A program made the translations under genes and the position numbers. Below are positions 47,879-61,084 of a DNA stretch of 64,000 nt, piece by piece. Below the pieces are notes generated by a model. That model saw nothing but the letters and a program-made list of their open reading frames with translations. It was not told where the DNA came from and searched no databases. The stretch spans positions 806,001 through 870,000 of the forward strand of contig JAIUCV010000284.1 of NCBI GenBank assembly GCA_026724425.1, read 5' to 3'. This DNA comes from Erythrophleum ivorense (taxonomy: Eukaryota; Streptophyta; Magnoliopsida; Fabales; Fabaceae). How positions within the stretch are numbered: position 1 is the stretch's first letter; the number at the start of each line of letters is the position of its first letter.

Positions 47879-50710
47879 CAAAATTAATTAAGGTATTAAT
47901 TATGGATTTAGACTAATTAAGAATAATTATTATGGAATAATTAGGTAAACCAATGTGAATAGGAGTTTATGAAGAAATAAACAATTAATGTAGGTTTAAG
48001 ATTCAATTGGGTTAGAACTTAATTTAGGCTATAATTAATTTAAGGAGGTTATGGATAGGAACTAATGGAGACCCAATAATTTTAGTTGTAGGGATAACTT
48101 TTTATTATGAGACTTAGCCCAAAAGAGATCATCTAGCAATGGCCCAATTTGGTTTAGTGAATTAGAAGCCCAAAATCTTACTAAAATATTAGAAATTTTG
48201 TAGCCTAACTCATGAAATCCATGGCCCAGTAAAGCATAAACCTAAACCCACTTAGAATTGGGCCTTAGGCTCAGCCTAAGACCTAATCTAAACCCTAAAA
48301 TCAGTTTAGCCACTCCTCATTCTGCAGAAACAAAACAAAAAGGCCACCCAAAAAGCAAATTTGGAGGTCCTTTGGAGGTTAGGTTTCTCACCACCTTCTT
48401 GGCCCTATTTCCCCTATCTAGACCAAGATTTAGCTAAAGTGAGTGTTATATAACTTGACCCTCTCCTTTTCCTCTTCAATTTAACCTAATTGGTTTTTCA
48501 TTTGAAGCATTTTTACCATACCCAAAATTTGAAATGTGTTGTTTGGTATTTTCTTAGAGGATTTTCAGAGCTAGAGAGAGACTATGAGGGATATTTGGTA
48601 AGTATGAACTTCTCATGTTGATATATTTTCTGCTAGTTTGGGACCCCTATAGCTTATTTATGATATGGGTATTGTTTGTATATAAATTTACTCAGAATTT
48701 GAAGTGTTGCTCTGAGATTACTGGTGTAAGCACAATCAAATCCGGATTTGGTTCTTATAGTAGTTGGGTAAGTGTTTCTAAGTAGTCCTTTATAGCTTAA
48801 CTCCTTGAGTAATGGGTTTGTTGATATAAATGATAATTAGGGATAGTAATGGCTTGGTTTTATGTCCATAGGCTGAAGTAGCATTTCGTTGGCTCTTAAA
48901 GAATTGGCTACAAGTAAGATAACTAGGGATTATGTAATTCCATGCATATATCTGCTTTAATTTTATATTTGATGAACATGAAAGATTCGAAATGCTAAAT
49001 GAATTGATTGGTTATCTGTTATATTGTGTTTGGACCTTGTGAGTCCATGGTGGAGTTATGGTGCAACTACCATCTGTGCATGTACTTTGATCGAGCACTA
49101 GGTTATGATTAGACTCCAGATTCACTGAGCCCTAGTTGTGCTCATTGGGGAGTAGGCACCATGGACGGGCCTCTCTTGCTGTTATTGGCCTTTAATGTGA
49201 TTGCTAGTATGGGATAGTAATCATAGATAGCCTAATTGTTTCATTTGCTAATATGATTGGTATATGTTCTAATGCTCATTTGAATTCATGTACATATATT
49301 AATTAGATTAAATATATGAATGAAACATGCCTTTGGTTACTAAGATTTACATCTCACCCCATTTCATGGGATCATACTTTCAGGTGAAGGCTCTTCAGGT
49401 AAGGATAAGGGGAAGCAAGTGGATGAAAATCCATGACCTTCGACCATGTATGAGGAAGACTACACTTGAACTGACCTGAGTAGAGTAGATATGCTAAATT
49501 TTGTATTTCTTCTTGTATAGCATCATCATGTAATTATGTTGCCAGGTGTAGGAGTTTGTATATTGATTACTTAAGGTGTAACTATTGAGGAGCTAGGCTT
49601 CATATTAGTTTGGTATTGGATGTGTGAACTTATAACATCTACTATGAATTTTGTTGAATTTATGATATGGTCTACTATTCAGAAATGTAATCATGTGATA
49701 CATTAGATGTTGATTTGAACTAGTGATGTATGAAATCTCTAATGGAATATGTATTTGAATGATAATTATTGATAGTTTATGAATTCTTGCTATTATTAAT
49801 CTATGAACTTGCTAATATATGGCAGTTGGATAAGTAGAAATTAATACTTAAGTTTTGAACTAGTAATGATAGATAAGCTGGATAAATTAGGTAGATGAAA
49901 GCTATTAGAGCCCCACAAATTAAGGTAGAATGGCCTTAGAGTGTTACTAAAGGTAGAGTTAGATTGTATAGGGCGAAACTTAGGGAGAATCAATGCAGAA
50001 GCGAGTCACACTGGGGCCAAATGAATTGAGTTGTGGCTAGGAGAATGATAGAAGTAAGGGGGGCCATAGCTCAAGGTGTCTCACCACAGCTCAAAATGAA
50101 AATGTTCTTAGGGAGGGTAACAGAGTGCAACTTCGCCATGGCACAACATGTTCCACTGCAGCTCAAGTCAAGAAATACATGTGAAGAGTGTTCCAGTAGC
50201 TAGTTTCACCGTGGCTCAAGTATAGCTCGTCGCAGCTTAAATCGTGAAACTTTGTACAATAGCTCCAAGGGGTGTTTTCACCACGATGCCACATAGGCTT
50301 GCCACGGCGAGGGTCCTGCTCTAAAAATGTGACATTGAATAGAGAGCAACTTAGTTATGGTAGGAAGGTTCCAAGTTGCGGCGAAGGTCCCTAAACTCCT
50401 ACTTTTAGCTTAGAAACCTTGGTTTCTCCCATGGTAATACTAGGGTATAACTTAGGAACACTTGTTGGAGGCTTTTGTGAGTTAGAATTATTGGATAAAT
50501 AAATCAAAAGTTTCTCATTGATAATTAGATTCATTTGTACACTTAAATACTTGTAGTTGTTCAGTTAATGACCCTAGTGATATCAGAGTTCAAAATCTCC
50601 CCACTTTCTCCTACTTTAATTAATTATAATGACTTTAAACCTTGATTTACGATTACTAATCATGCAATTAAGCCTAATTACATTAATTAAGAATTAAGGT
50701 TGTTATGCTG
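47879..50710 (+). mobile_element. Family C solo LTR inside the dioxygenase pseudogene
   Basis: Starts TGTAACATCTC (47879) and aligns with the minus copy in 25175-40594: the cctaaaaccc/ctgcag block near 48300, the gagtccatggtggag block (49041), the accccatttcatgggatcat block (49356) and the cgccatggc array (50140). Coding sequence of the pseudogene stands on both sides (I-V-L-V | A-E-L-L-L-E-L-L), which places the borders. The left 5-mer is ctagt (47874-47878) and the right is atggt (50711-50715), a weak match, so the target duplication is decayed. No primer site or pol is present. It was fixed as a solo LTR. Confidence 0.82.
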
Positions 50711-51405
50711 ATGGTGGCAGAGCTATTACTAGAATTGCTAGTGAAAGGCTAGGACTAAGAAGAGGAAGGTCTATAGAGTTGACATCTGGGGAAGCTATAA
50801 CTTTATCAAGTCATTGGTACTTGTATTGCCCTTAGTTGAACTTAATGATTGAGTTTCAGTCCTATATGGATCTAGGTGGTGTTGATGTTATTGCTCTAGG
50901 ACCACATGGGAGGGCTGCAGGTAAAGTAAAAGGGAGGTTGGGTGGAATTCAAGCCAATCTCTGAAGCCTTAGTGTCAACATTAGACATTTGCTTTAGGTA
51001 TTAAATGTTCCTTTCATAGTAACAAAACATATAATTTTGAATGAAATATTTTGGTGCAATTATCAGATTTTTTAATTAAAATATGATAAAGTATATATCT
51101 TTTTTGATAGCTCAACATAAAATTTTTTTATCAATATATCATATTTTTTATTAATTTAAAATTATATGTGACTAGTATTGAACACCCAAGTATATGGTGT
51201 CTTATTGGTCAAAGTTTTAATTTGTAAAACCAAATTAAAATATGATTTACATTTTTCTTAATGTCAAACTATGGTTTGATGTTTCTATTGAACACCCATA
51301 GAATGTTGGCTAGTGCTTATCGTGAGCCAAGAACTTCATTAACAACATTCTTTAAACCAGGTGCAATGGTTTACTTGTATAGATTGTTAAAAGAGCTAAT
51401 GTTAC
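50711..51405 (+). pseudogene. Dioxygenase pseudogene, remainder (exon 2 end, intron, exon 3 part)
   Basis: After the LTR the family sequence resumes: A-E-L-L-L-E-L-L-V-K-G (50718), L-G-L-R-R-G, H-W-Y-L-Y-C-P (near 50815-50835), then D-H-M-G-G-L-Q-V (50903) and W-V-E-F-K-P-I-S-E-A-L-V (50940). The iron-binding H-x-D appears as Tyr-Met-Asp (near 50865), so the first His is lost. About 50997 the sequence agrees with an exon end (ag|gtatta). A putative AT-rich intron of about 260 bp follows, then an exon 3 piece with S-I-E-H, R-M-L-A-S-A-Y-R-E-P-R-T-S-L-T-T-F-F (from 51290) and L-Y-R-L-L-K-E-L (51376). It ends at about 51405, where a repeat begins. Stops and frame changes occur throughout. Confidence 0.8.
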
Positions 51406-52289
51406 TTGTTTGAAAGTGTATATGTAAGTGTACACATTGCAACAATAATAAAATAATGAGAAAAGATCATTCCCTCAAGGATTATTAAAAAACCTTGTCA
51501 AGTACCAAAATCTACACCTCACTTAAATTAAGTGAATCAATTTCAATTGAATATCTAATGTAAAGTAATTAAAGACTATCTACCATGCAAAATTTGTAAT
51601 CAAAATTGATGTTTGGATTACCAAATAAATAAAGGCATCTAGAATTATTAATCCCCTAAATATTTCAAAGCAATTTAACTTAACACTCTTGACTTTTGCT
51701 ATTAATGGTGATGCATATTAGCCTAAGATTTAGTTATTCCTATAAGTATCTTTCCAAACCTTACATAGGATTATCCAATTAATTTCTATAATTCCTTATA
51801 AAATCAAACTAAGATTAGTTTAGTAGCACAATGCCTAATTGGCTATACAAGGTTAAAGAGTGTATTCTTGTCTTATGAACAAAAACATTTACTTATCCTA
51901 GCAAGTTTCAAGTACTCATACATCTCAACTAAAGACCCAATTTCACTTTCCCTTTTCCAAGCTTACCAAGCAATAAAAAAGCATGAAGTAGAGAGCTAAA
52001 TAAACATATATCAAACAACCACTAATTCATAAAAAGATTCATAATAATCTTAGATTAAGGAGTTTAGCTACATATTCATAAAAACTTATAGTGAAATTGA
52101 AGGAAGAATTAGAAACATTGAACAAATACAAAGAAAAGAAGATAGATAGAAAAAAAAAGTGATGGATGCTTGTCTCCTCTTCAATCTTCAATGCCTAGCA
52201 CTTCCTAGCTTTGAAGTGCCTCCAAAAGCTCATTCTCAATCTTACGCACACCCAAAATGATAACTCCAAACAAATGGAATGGATATATA
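51406..52289. repeat. Unclassified repeat-like sequence, possibly from a Tat/Ogre-type Gypsy element
   Basis: It begins gtgtatatgtaagtgtacac and includes gatcattccctcaaggatt. I associate these with a non-coding segment common in plant Tat/Ogre-type Gypsy elements, but this is from memory of general patterns and uncertain. No coding domain is present. It cuts the dioxygenase pseudogene on its left and abuts an A LTR on its right. Confidence 0.3.
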
Positions 52290-55200
52290 TTGCAAAGTTT
52301 GGAAATTCACAACTAAATCTGGAAAGATCAAAAACATGTAATCTCAGTCATTCTGGAAAGCCTAAGACGTCTACTTCATGTTAAAAATATGTAGAAGTCT
52401 TAAAATTTCATATATAATGCGTTTGACACACGAAATCATCTACTGGTCGGAGGGGTTCCTGATACTGTCACAGTTTACTGATATGGACTTCAAAAATGTC
52501 TAACTAATTCCACAAAAAATCCAATGCTTTCCAATGATATCACTATGGAAATATGTGGATTTTTGCTAGAGAGGAAAAATATCTCTAGATCAATTCATCA
52601 AGCCAAACTCTCGAAAATCGATGGAACAGTACCTCGGGTCTGGCAAGATGTCTGATACTGGGCAGAACCTTCGAAAATGCATATCTTCCTCTCTAGACCT
52701 CCAAATGAGGTGATCTCAGTGGTCACAGAAAGTTTATGACCTCTAGTTAATGCATATAAAATTTCATAAGCATTGGATACCATTTGGCCATCGGGTGACA
52801 CAGAATTCCAAACTACCAGTATGAACAGTACCCATACCAGAATCCATGAAAAATCCCAACTTTGAAAATTCATCAAATATTCTCTAGGTCTCCGAAAATT
52901 ATGATCTTTAGCTTCCCAAAAAGCTCTTAATGAGACCTAATTGCATACTAAGTTTCGGGGCAAGACTAACTCATTTGGCCAAAAAATGGTATAGGGTTCC
53001 ATTATGGTCAATTTTGGCTCCATATTGGGTACCAAAATTGCCAAATGGATTTCCCTTGGTCTTGGCACCTTTTGGGCAAGTTTAAAAGCATATTTAAGAC
53101 TTGTGGGAGCTACCCAAATGGTCACAAACCATTTGCATCTCATTTTGGCCTCCTCACCCTCACTCATACACATTACACCAAGCTTTTCTCAATTACATAC
53201 ATTGGCATAAACACTCACTTTATGATCTAGAATACATGCACCATACTCATTCATTTATCTATCACGTAATACTGTTTTTACATTTGTCCAAGGGGTCATA
53301 GACTATTTACAATCATAATATACATCATGAAGTCTCATTATGAGTCAAAAACACAAAAATCAAGCATAAGGGTGGCCATCTTCTTCCTTCAATGTGATTG
53401 GCTCTCATTGCCATGTCCACTTGGTCCACCTAGCATATTAGGACATTTAAGAGGAGGGAGTGAGATTCAAGAATCTCAATAGCTCATCTCCCATTCCATC
53501 ACACATAATATATGCAAGCAAGTTCTATGAATGCATGTGTGAAAAAAATGGAAGTCATGAACATTTAAAATCAAGCTTGGCATAGAAACACATCATACAA
53601 GGCATTCAAGAGCTCACCAAGTATTTGGATTAGCCTCACACTTCTCTCAATGGTATTTGCACTTGCCTCACCCATTCTTTGAAATCTTTAGACTCAACCA
53701 CACTCTCTGGGAGTCCACTTTGCTTTTGGGAGACTCTTTACTTTGTCTCAACCAAACTTAAGGGTTTTTGGCTCATCCTTACCAAAGGGAAGAGTTCTTG
53801 GCCTCTCCACACTCAAGCAAGCTCAATCACACATCATATGTTCATTTGAAAGCATAATGTGGCATCAAGAGTCATGGTATATAAGAGCATGCTAGCATAC
53901 TTTTCATAGCTAAAAATACACATACGCACGTCATAAAACAAGCTAAACACATATCCATGCATGAGGGAAGGTGGAGAGAGCTACCTTGCACAAATTCACA
54001 CACTTTTCCCTTTGAATTTAAGCTCCTCTTTTCGGCTACACATCCACAAAAGTGTGGGGAAGGTTCCTCTTGGCCTAGACATGATTTAAGAAAGCTAATT
54101 AGGTTCATGAAATAATTTCTAAGGTCACACCACTTGCTTAGACAGTAGGTTATCCTATAAACCTCATTATGGTCCATACAAGCACCTAATGAAGCAACAC
54201 CCTTCAAATGACTTCTAGGCCTCATCCTTTCCTTTCAAATATGATTCTTGACTCCTTTTAAGCCTCTTGAAGTCACCACATCATTAAAACAAAGGGCCTA
54301 ACATCATGTTGCTTCTTTAGGTGACAATATGGAACCTAAAGTACTAACTCATTCTCTAAGCTTCCTAAATTTTTTCCAAAGCTTCCTGTCACATTCATGC
54401 ATCATATATGACTCAAAAATGGGCTTGGAAAAATTTAAAACTCTCCCTAACTATGTCACCCTTACTTGGCCGAAACCTAGAGCATAAATGGGATTTAATG
54501 GCTTCTTGATTTTTCCTTGATGGAGGAACCATTTAGGGAGGTTGTTAAGAGTTTTAGGAGGTCAAGGGAACACTTAAATAGCCAAGGGAACTTATAGATT
54601 AAATCAGTTTTTACAATCCCCTTAAGTGCTCTACACTTTTCTAACTTCTAGGTTCATGACTTTCAATGGGGTTTTGTTTAATTTCATGGAGGAAGAAGCA
54701 TATGGGGGACCTCTTAGGGATCTTAGGAGCACATTTAAGCATTCATTTAAGCCTAAGAACATTCATGTTAAATCAGATTTACAAAGGAGCATTTAGATCC
54801 CTAATGGTTCCATCTTGTTTCCTAATGCCCCTTTCTTGATTCTCTTAGTTCATTCTTAATCTTTGCCACCTAAAACATCTAATCCCTCTATGAATTGGAC
54901 AGAAAACAGCCCCTAAGACTTGGGCTCATGGTGGCTAAATTCGTGCAAGAGGGAGGGGAGGAAGAAACTACCAAAGAATAGAAGTTTTACCTTGTTTTCT
55001 TGCTTTTCTTTGCTTGCTCTTCCACTTGGTTGGCTTGCTCCCTCAATTTTCAAAATTTCCCTCTCTGTCCTGCCCCCAAAACAGCACCAAACTCTCCATT
55101 AAAACCATAGAAAGAAAGCTTGAGAGGAGGGGAGCAAGTTTCAAGAAGGAAGGATATGGAATTTCTTAAAGTTTCTTACCTTTTTCTTGAATTTCTTCCT

Positions 55201-55849
55201 CCAAAATCCTCCTTCTCTTGTGCGCCTAAGAAGCTGGAGTTCCTCTCTGAAAATGGGCAGAAGCAAGTCGGTTTAATGAAGGAGAGGAAGAACTTGACTT
55301 ATAAAAAGAGTTTGGAAGCTTCCTTTAACACTTAAATTTCATTTTTGCCCTTTCATACTTTGTATTTTCGTTTCTCCTTCGTTTTAGCTCCTTTTTGAGA
55401 ACCGTCTTTTCCATCATAACAAATAAGTTCCCGATTTAATAAAATGCCTTTGGAATCACTCAAATCGGAGCTAAAACCTTTTCGAACGAATCGGTCAAAG
55501 TTTGGGTCAACCAACATTGGAAAGAGTACACCGGAGGGGCTTTACCGGTCCTGGGGCTTCCCATGGTTTTTGGGGCCTTTGAGAACCCTGGGCAACTCAA
55601 AATTTCCATTTAAAAAGCCTTCCTAGGTGCTTTTCCAAAATTACACTTATTTACGAAAATGCCACTGGCCTTTCGGCAATTTGTTCAAATCACTCTGACC
55701 CCGATTTTTGGGCAACTCAAGGCTCAAATTCTCATTTTATATTATTTAAAATTTTCTCCCAATTTTATTTGGCCTTGAATCACTCACCTCAGGGGACTTG
55801 CTTTGAAAACGGACTCATTTCGGTGTTTTACGAAAAATTAGACGTTACA
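52290..55849 (-). mobile_element. Family A LTR, outer 3' end truncated
   Basis: Minus-oriented LTR from about 52290 (aaagtttggaaattcacaac, some 300 bp inside the LTR's 3' end) to gacgttaca at 55849, which is the LTR 5' end. The right 480 bp are very close to the 5' part of the complete element's LTR (compare 55444-55849 with 34668-35080). The left end lacks the terminal few hundred bases. It joins directly to the middle of another A LTR at 55850. Confidence 0.82.
53461..53478. promoter_or_regulatory. LTR palindrome TGAGATTC-AA-GAATCTCA (family A)
   Basis: A perfect inverted repeat with 8-bp arms and a 2-nt spacer, the longest version in the window. Confidence 0.55.
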
Positions 55850-58411
55850 CCATCCACACATATGCATAATACATCAAGCTTTCCAAAATGCATACTTTGG
55901 CATTACGTATCCAATTTCTATTCCAGGGTTCATACATCATGTCCATACATTTATACATCACATAATATCATAATTACATATATCTAAGGGGTCATAGACC
56001 ATATACATCCAAGGGATACATCGTATGACACAATTATGGTCTTAAAGTGGCAAAACTTAAGCATTTGGTTGTCAATCTTCTTTCTTCAAGGTAATTGGCT
56101 ACCATTACCATCTCCAGTTGATCCACCTAGCATGTGAGATCATTGGAGAGGAGGGAATGAGATTCAAAGAATCCCAATAGCTCATCTCCCAGTCAATTAT
56201 ACATAATATATGTAAAGCAAACCTTAAAAATGCATGCATAGATATCATGGAAGTCATGAACATTCAAGAAGCAAGCTTAACATGTGAACAAGTCATACAA
56301 AACATTCAAGAGCTTACCAAGTATTTGGATTCACCTCACACTTTTCTTCATGGATTTTGGACTTGCCTCACCCATTCTTTAAGAGCTTTGGACTCAACCA
56401 TACTCTTGGGACCCCACTTTGCTACTGGGAGACTCTTTACTTTCTCTCAACCAATCTTAAGAGTTCTTGGCTCATCTTCACCATGGTCAAGAGTTCTTGA
56501 CCTCTCCACACTCAAGCAAACTCAACAAACATCATACATTCATTTGAAAATATAACATGACATCATGAAATCATGGCATATAAAATCATGCTAGCATACT
56601 CTTCATGGCTTGAAAATACACATATACACATTCTAAGACAAGCTAAACACACATCCATGCATGAGAGAAGGTGGAGAGAGCTACCTTGCACATAATCACA
56701 CACTTTTTCCTTGGATTTCAAGCCTCCTCTTTCGGCTACACACCCACAAATTTGTAGAGATGGTTTCTCTTGGCCTAGACACAATTTATGGAAGCTAATT
56801 GGGTTCATGAAACACATTCTAAAGCCACACAACATGTTTAGACACTAGGTTGCTTTATAAGTTCCATTATGATCCATAATTGCACCTAATGAAGCAACAC
56901 CTCTCAAACAATTTTTTGGCTCCATTCTTTCCTTTCAAATATGACTCTTGACTCCTTTTAAGCCTCTTGGAATCATCACACAACTAAAACAAAGGGCCTA
57001 TCATCATGTTACTTCTTTAGGTCATAATATAGAACCTAAAGCACTAAATCAATTTCTATGAGTTCTAAATTTTTTCCAAGGCCTCCCTTCATTTTCATCC
57101 ATAAAATATGACTCAAGAATGGCCTTAGAAAAATTTTAAACTCCCCCTAGCTATGAGAACTTAGGCCAAGACTATGGGCTTCCTTGGCCTCCATGGAGAT
57201 TTCTTTATTTTCTTGAAGGAGGAAGCATGTGGGGAGCATCTTAGGGATCTTAGGAACTCATTTAAACTCTTAATTACACCTAGGAATTATCACACAAAAT
57301 CAGAATTTGGAAGGAATACTTGAAACCCTAGAATTTGCATCTTAAAATCTAATAGTTATTTTGTTATTTTCTTTACATATTCTTGTTCTTCTCCATCAAA
57401 TACCTAAGATTCATGCTTGGTTAGACTTAAAAATCAGATCCTCATATAGCTCCTAGGGTTAGGCGAAATGGGGAAGAAGGGTAGGTGAAGACATCAACCA
57501 TAGGATTAGATTTTACCTAGTTTCCTTGCTTATTTTGGCTTGAACTTGCTTTCTCCAAGCTCCTCTCTTCAAATCCGAAATTTCCCTTGAATTTTTCCCT
57601 TGAATCAGATTTATAAACTTCATTTTAATCAAAGGAAACTAAGGAAAAGGGAGAAAAGGAGGTGTGGATGAAGAAAAGCATAAAAAATCACCATGGAAAC
57701 ATACCTTAAGCTTGGATTTTCTCCTTCTTCTTCTTCCTCTCTTGTGTGCCTAAACCCTAGCTCCCTTCTTCTGAAATTATGCAAAAAATTTTGATACCAA
57801 ATGAAGAGGAAAGTGGGGCGCCACTTATATATAGGTGTAAGAAAGTGACTTTTCTAAAATTCTAAGCTTGCATTTTCGTTTCTCCTTCGTTTTAGCTCCT
57901 TTTTAAGAACCGTCTTTTCCATTATAAAATTGAAGTTCCCAATTAAATAAAATGCCTTTGGAATCACTCAAATTGGAGCTTAAACCTTCCCAAACAAATT
58001 CATCAAAGTTCAGGCACACCGACATTGAAAAACATCCACCAAAGGGGATTTAACTGTCCCAAGGCTTCCCATGGTTTTCAAGGCCTCTAAGAACCCTGGA
58101 GAACTCAAAAATTTCATTTAAAAAGCCCTCCTATGTAAATTCTAAAATTTGCTCAAAATTACGAAAATGGCATTATGTTTTGTAAGCTTTTCGTAAGAAG
58201 TTGTTTCTTCATTCTAGCTCTATTTTTCTTTCTATTTGAGCCTGAGATTCTTATTTTTAAGAGTCTAGAATGCTTCTCAAATTTTTTGGGATCTTAACTA
58301 TCTCATTTCATGGCACTTCCTTTTGTATCTTATAAATTTCGTTCATTTATGGAGAAATCATACGTTAAGTTTCTCACATCTTCTCTCATTTTCAAAAAAC
58401 TAGATGTTACA
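55850..58411 (-). mobile_element. Family A LTR, lacking its 3' part (second of three in a row)
   Basis: Minus-oriented LTR starting in mid-LTR (ccatccacacatatgcat; compare ctcaccctcactcatacaca at 53153) and ending at the LTR 5' terminus gatgttaca (58411). It contains the palindrome gattc-aaa-gaatc (56161-56173) and the ggagagagctacctt block. Frames 56247-56555 and 56563-56835 are LTR shadows also seen in other copies. Confidence 0.8.
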
Positions 58412-59881
58412 TCATCCACACTTATACACATTTCCATAAAGTCATCTAAGAAGCTCATTTGCCAAAACATGTTCAAATCAAATTCTAATGGTCACAATAC
58501 ATATTCTCTCATTCATACACGACATATTATCATAATTATATGTGTTCCTAATATTACGATATATATACATCCACAGATTACATCATTTCCTAATTGTATG
58601 GTTTCAAAGTAACAAAATTCAAGCACTTTGTTATCATCTTCTCATCCTTAAGGTAGTTGGCTTCCATTACCTTGCTCTCTTGGTCCACTTAGCATGTTAG
58701 AACATTGAAAAGGAGGGGATGACATTCAAAGAATCTCAATAGCTCACTCCCATTCAATTATACATAATGGATGCAAATAAGTCTCATAAATGCATGTATG
58801 GCCATGTAGACATGCGCAAACATTCAAGTTACATTTTCATCATTTGAGAAAGTCATACATAGCATATAAAGGCTTGCCAAGTAAGTGGATTGGCCTCACC
58901 CAATTTCTTATGGATGTTAGACTTGCCTCACCCATTCTTTATGAATTCTTGGACTCAACCATGCTCTTGGAAGTCCATCTTACTTTTGAGAGACTCTTTG
59001 CTTTGTCTCAACTAATCTTAAGGGTTCTTGGCTCATCCTCACTATGGCTAAGGGTTCTTGGCCTCACCACACTCAAGCAAACCCAAGCACACATCAAAAA
59101 TATCATATAAGAGCATATTGTAACATCATGGCACCATGGAATTAAAGTCATGCTAGAACACTTTTCATGGCTTAAAAATACACATACATACATTCAAGAC
59201 AAGCTAAGCACACATCCATGCATGAGAGAAGGTGGAGAGAGCTACCTTGTACACAATAACACACTTTTTCTTTTAAATCCAAGCTCCCCTTTTCGGCCAC
59301 ACACACACAAAAGTGTGGGAATAGTTTCTCTTGGCCTAAGAATAATTTATGGAAGCTAATTAGGTTCATGAAATTAATTCTAAGGCCAAAAAACTCACTT
59401 AGACACTAACTTGCTCTATAAACCTCATTATGGTTCCATAATTGCACCCAATGAGGTAACACCCTCAAATAAACTCTAGGCTCCATCCTTTCCTTTCAAA
59501 TATGATTCTTGACTCCTTTTAAGCCTCTTGGAGTTATCACAAAATTAAAACCAAGAGCCTAACTACATGTTGCTTTTTTAGGTCATAATATGAAACCTAA
59601 AGCACTAACTCACTTTCTATGGGTTCTAAAATTTTTCCAAGGCCTCCCTTCATTTTTATTCATCATATATGACACAAGAATGGGCTTAGAAAAATTTAAA
59701 ACTCTCCTTAGCTATGGAAACCCTTCTTAGCTGAGATAATGCAGCATATTGGATTCCATAGAGCTTTCTTTGTTTTCTTAAGGGAAGATGTATGTGGGGA
59801 GCCTTTTAGGGATCTTAGAAACTCAATTAAACTCTTATTTAAGCATAGGAATTATTGTACAAAGTTAGATTTTACAAGGTG
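58412..59881 (-). mobile_element. Family A LTR, lacking its 3' part (third of three in a row)
   Basis: Starts at the same internal point as the previous copy (tcatccacacttatacacat) and runs to tttacaaggtg, where a C LTR is inserted at 59882. The rest presumably lies beyond that insertion, outside the window. Confidence 0.75.
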
Positions 59882-61084
59882 TGTACCTAAAATTAATTAA
59901 GGTGTTAATCATGGATTTGGGATAATTAAAAATAATTAATATGGGATAATTGGATGAGTTAAGTGCATGTGAATTTTTGAGGGATTAATTATTAATGGTT
60001 TGAGATTTAATTGAGTTATGAACCCCATCTAGGCCCAAATTAAATTGAGTAGGCCAAGGTTAGGACTAATGAAGGCCTAACAATTTTAAGTGCAGACCCA
60101 ACCTTTTATTGTGAGACTTGACCCAAGAGAGAGCACCTAGTGATAGCTCAATAACCCTTGTGCATACCCAAATCCTTGAGCTCTTCAAACTTAGCCCAAA
60201 CCTAATTAATGTTTAGCAGCCCAATGTATAAAAGTTAACCCAACAAAACCAAAATCTGAAGCCCATTTGGAGTTGGATCCTTGGAGCAGCCCATGACCCA
60301 TATTTGACCCAACTAAAACCCAACTTAAACCCTAAAAACTAACCTAGCCACCCCCATTTTGCAGAACATAAAAAAAAAACACAAAGAGTATAACTTAATC
60401 TCCTTCTCTTTCTAGAGAAGGAAGGCTAGGGTTTGGGGTAAGAATTCTACCATTTCTCACTTCTAGAGCAAGATTTAGCCAAAGTAATAGTAATATAACT
60501 TAATCTCCTTCTCTTTCTCTTCAATTTAGCCTGATTAGTTTTTCATTTAGAGTATTTTTACCCACACCCAAAATTTGAAACTTGATATTTGATACTTCCA
60601 TGGTGAAAATTCGTAAGTTGAGGTTAGGGCTGACATTAGGTAAGTATAAACTCTTCTTTTTGAGGTATTTCTGTTGGTTTGAGACCCCAATGATTGAATT
60701 ATAGTATGGGTATTAATTTTGCACGAATTTGCCTAGGATTTTGGGTGAAATATTGAAGTTTCTAGAGAGGACATTTCTATCTGAATTTGGGGACTTGTAG
60801 TAACTGGGTAAGTGTTCCTTAAGTAGTCATTAGCATTTAAATTCTTTGGATACATGTTGCTACTATAAATGATGAATTAAAGTAGTAATTCTCTAATGCT
60901 ATAGTTATAGGAAGATTTTTGTACCATTGGTGGCTGTTACAAATTGTCTACAAGCAAGGTAACCGGGAACTATATTAATTCCATGCATGTATCTATTTTA
61001 ATTTCATATTTGCTATACATGAATGATTTGAAATGCTAAATGAATTGGTTGGCTATCTATTGTATTGTGATTGGACCTTATGAG
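59882..61084 (+). mobile_element. Family C LTR, 5' part, interrupted
   Basis: Starts tgtacctaaaattaattaag (59882), the C LTR start with a 4-bp loss compared with TGTAACACCCTAAAATTAATT. It follows the copy at 47879-49040 to ttggaccttatgag, where a D LTR is inserted. The remainder should lie past the right edge of the window. Confidence 0.78.

Noticed and set aside
50712..50725. tggtggcagagct as a primer binding site of the C element
   Set aside because: The bases continue the dioxygenase pseudogene reading (A-E-L-L-L) across the LTR, so the likeness to the tRNA primer site is chance.
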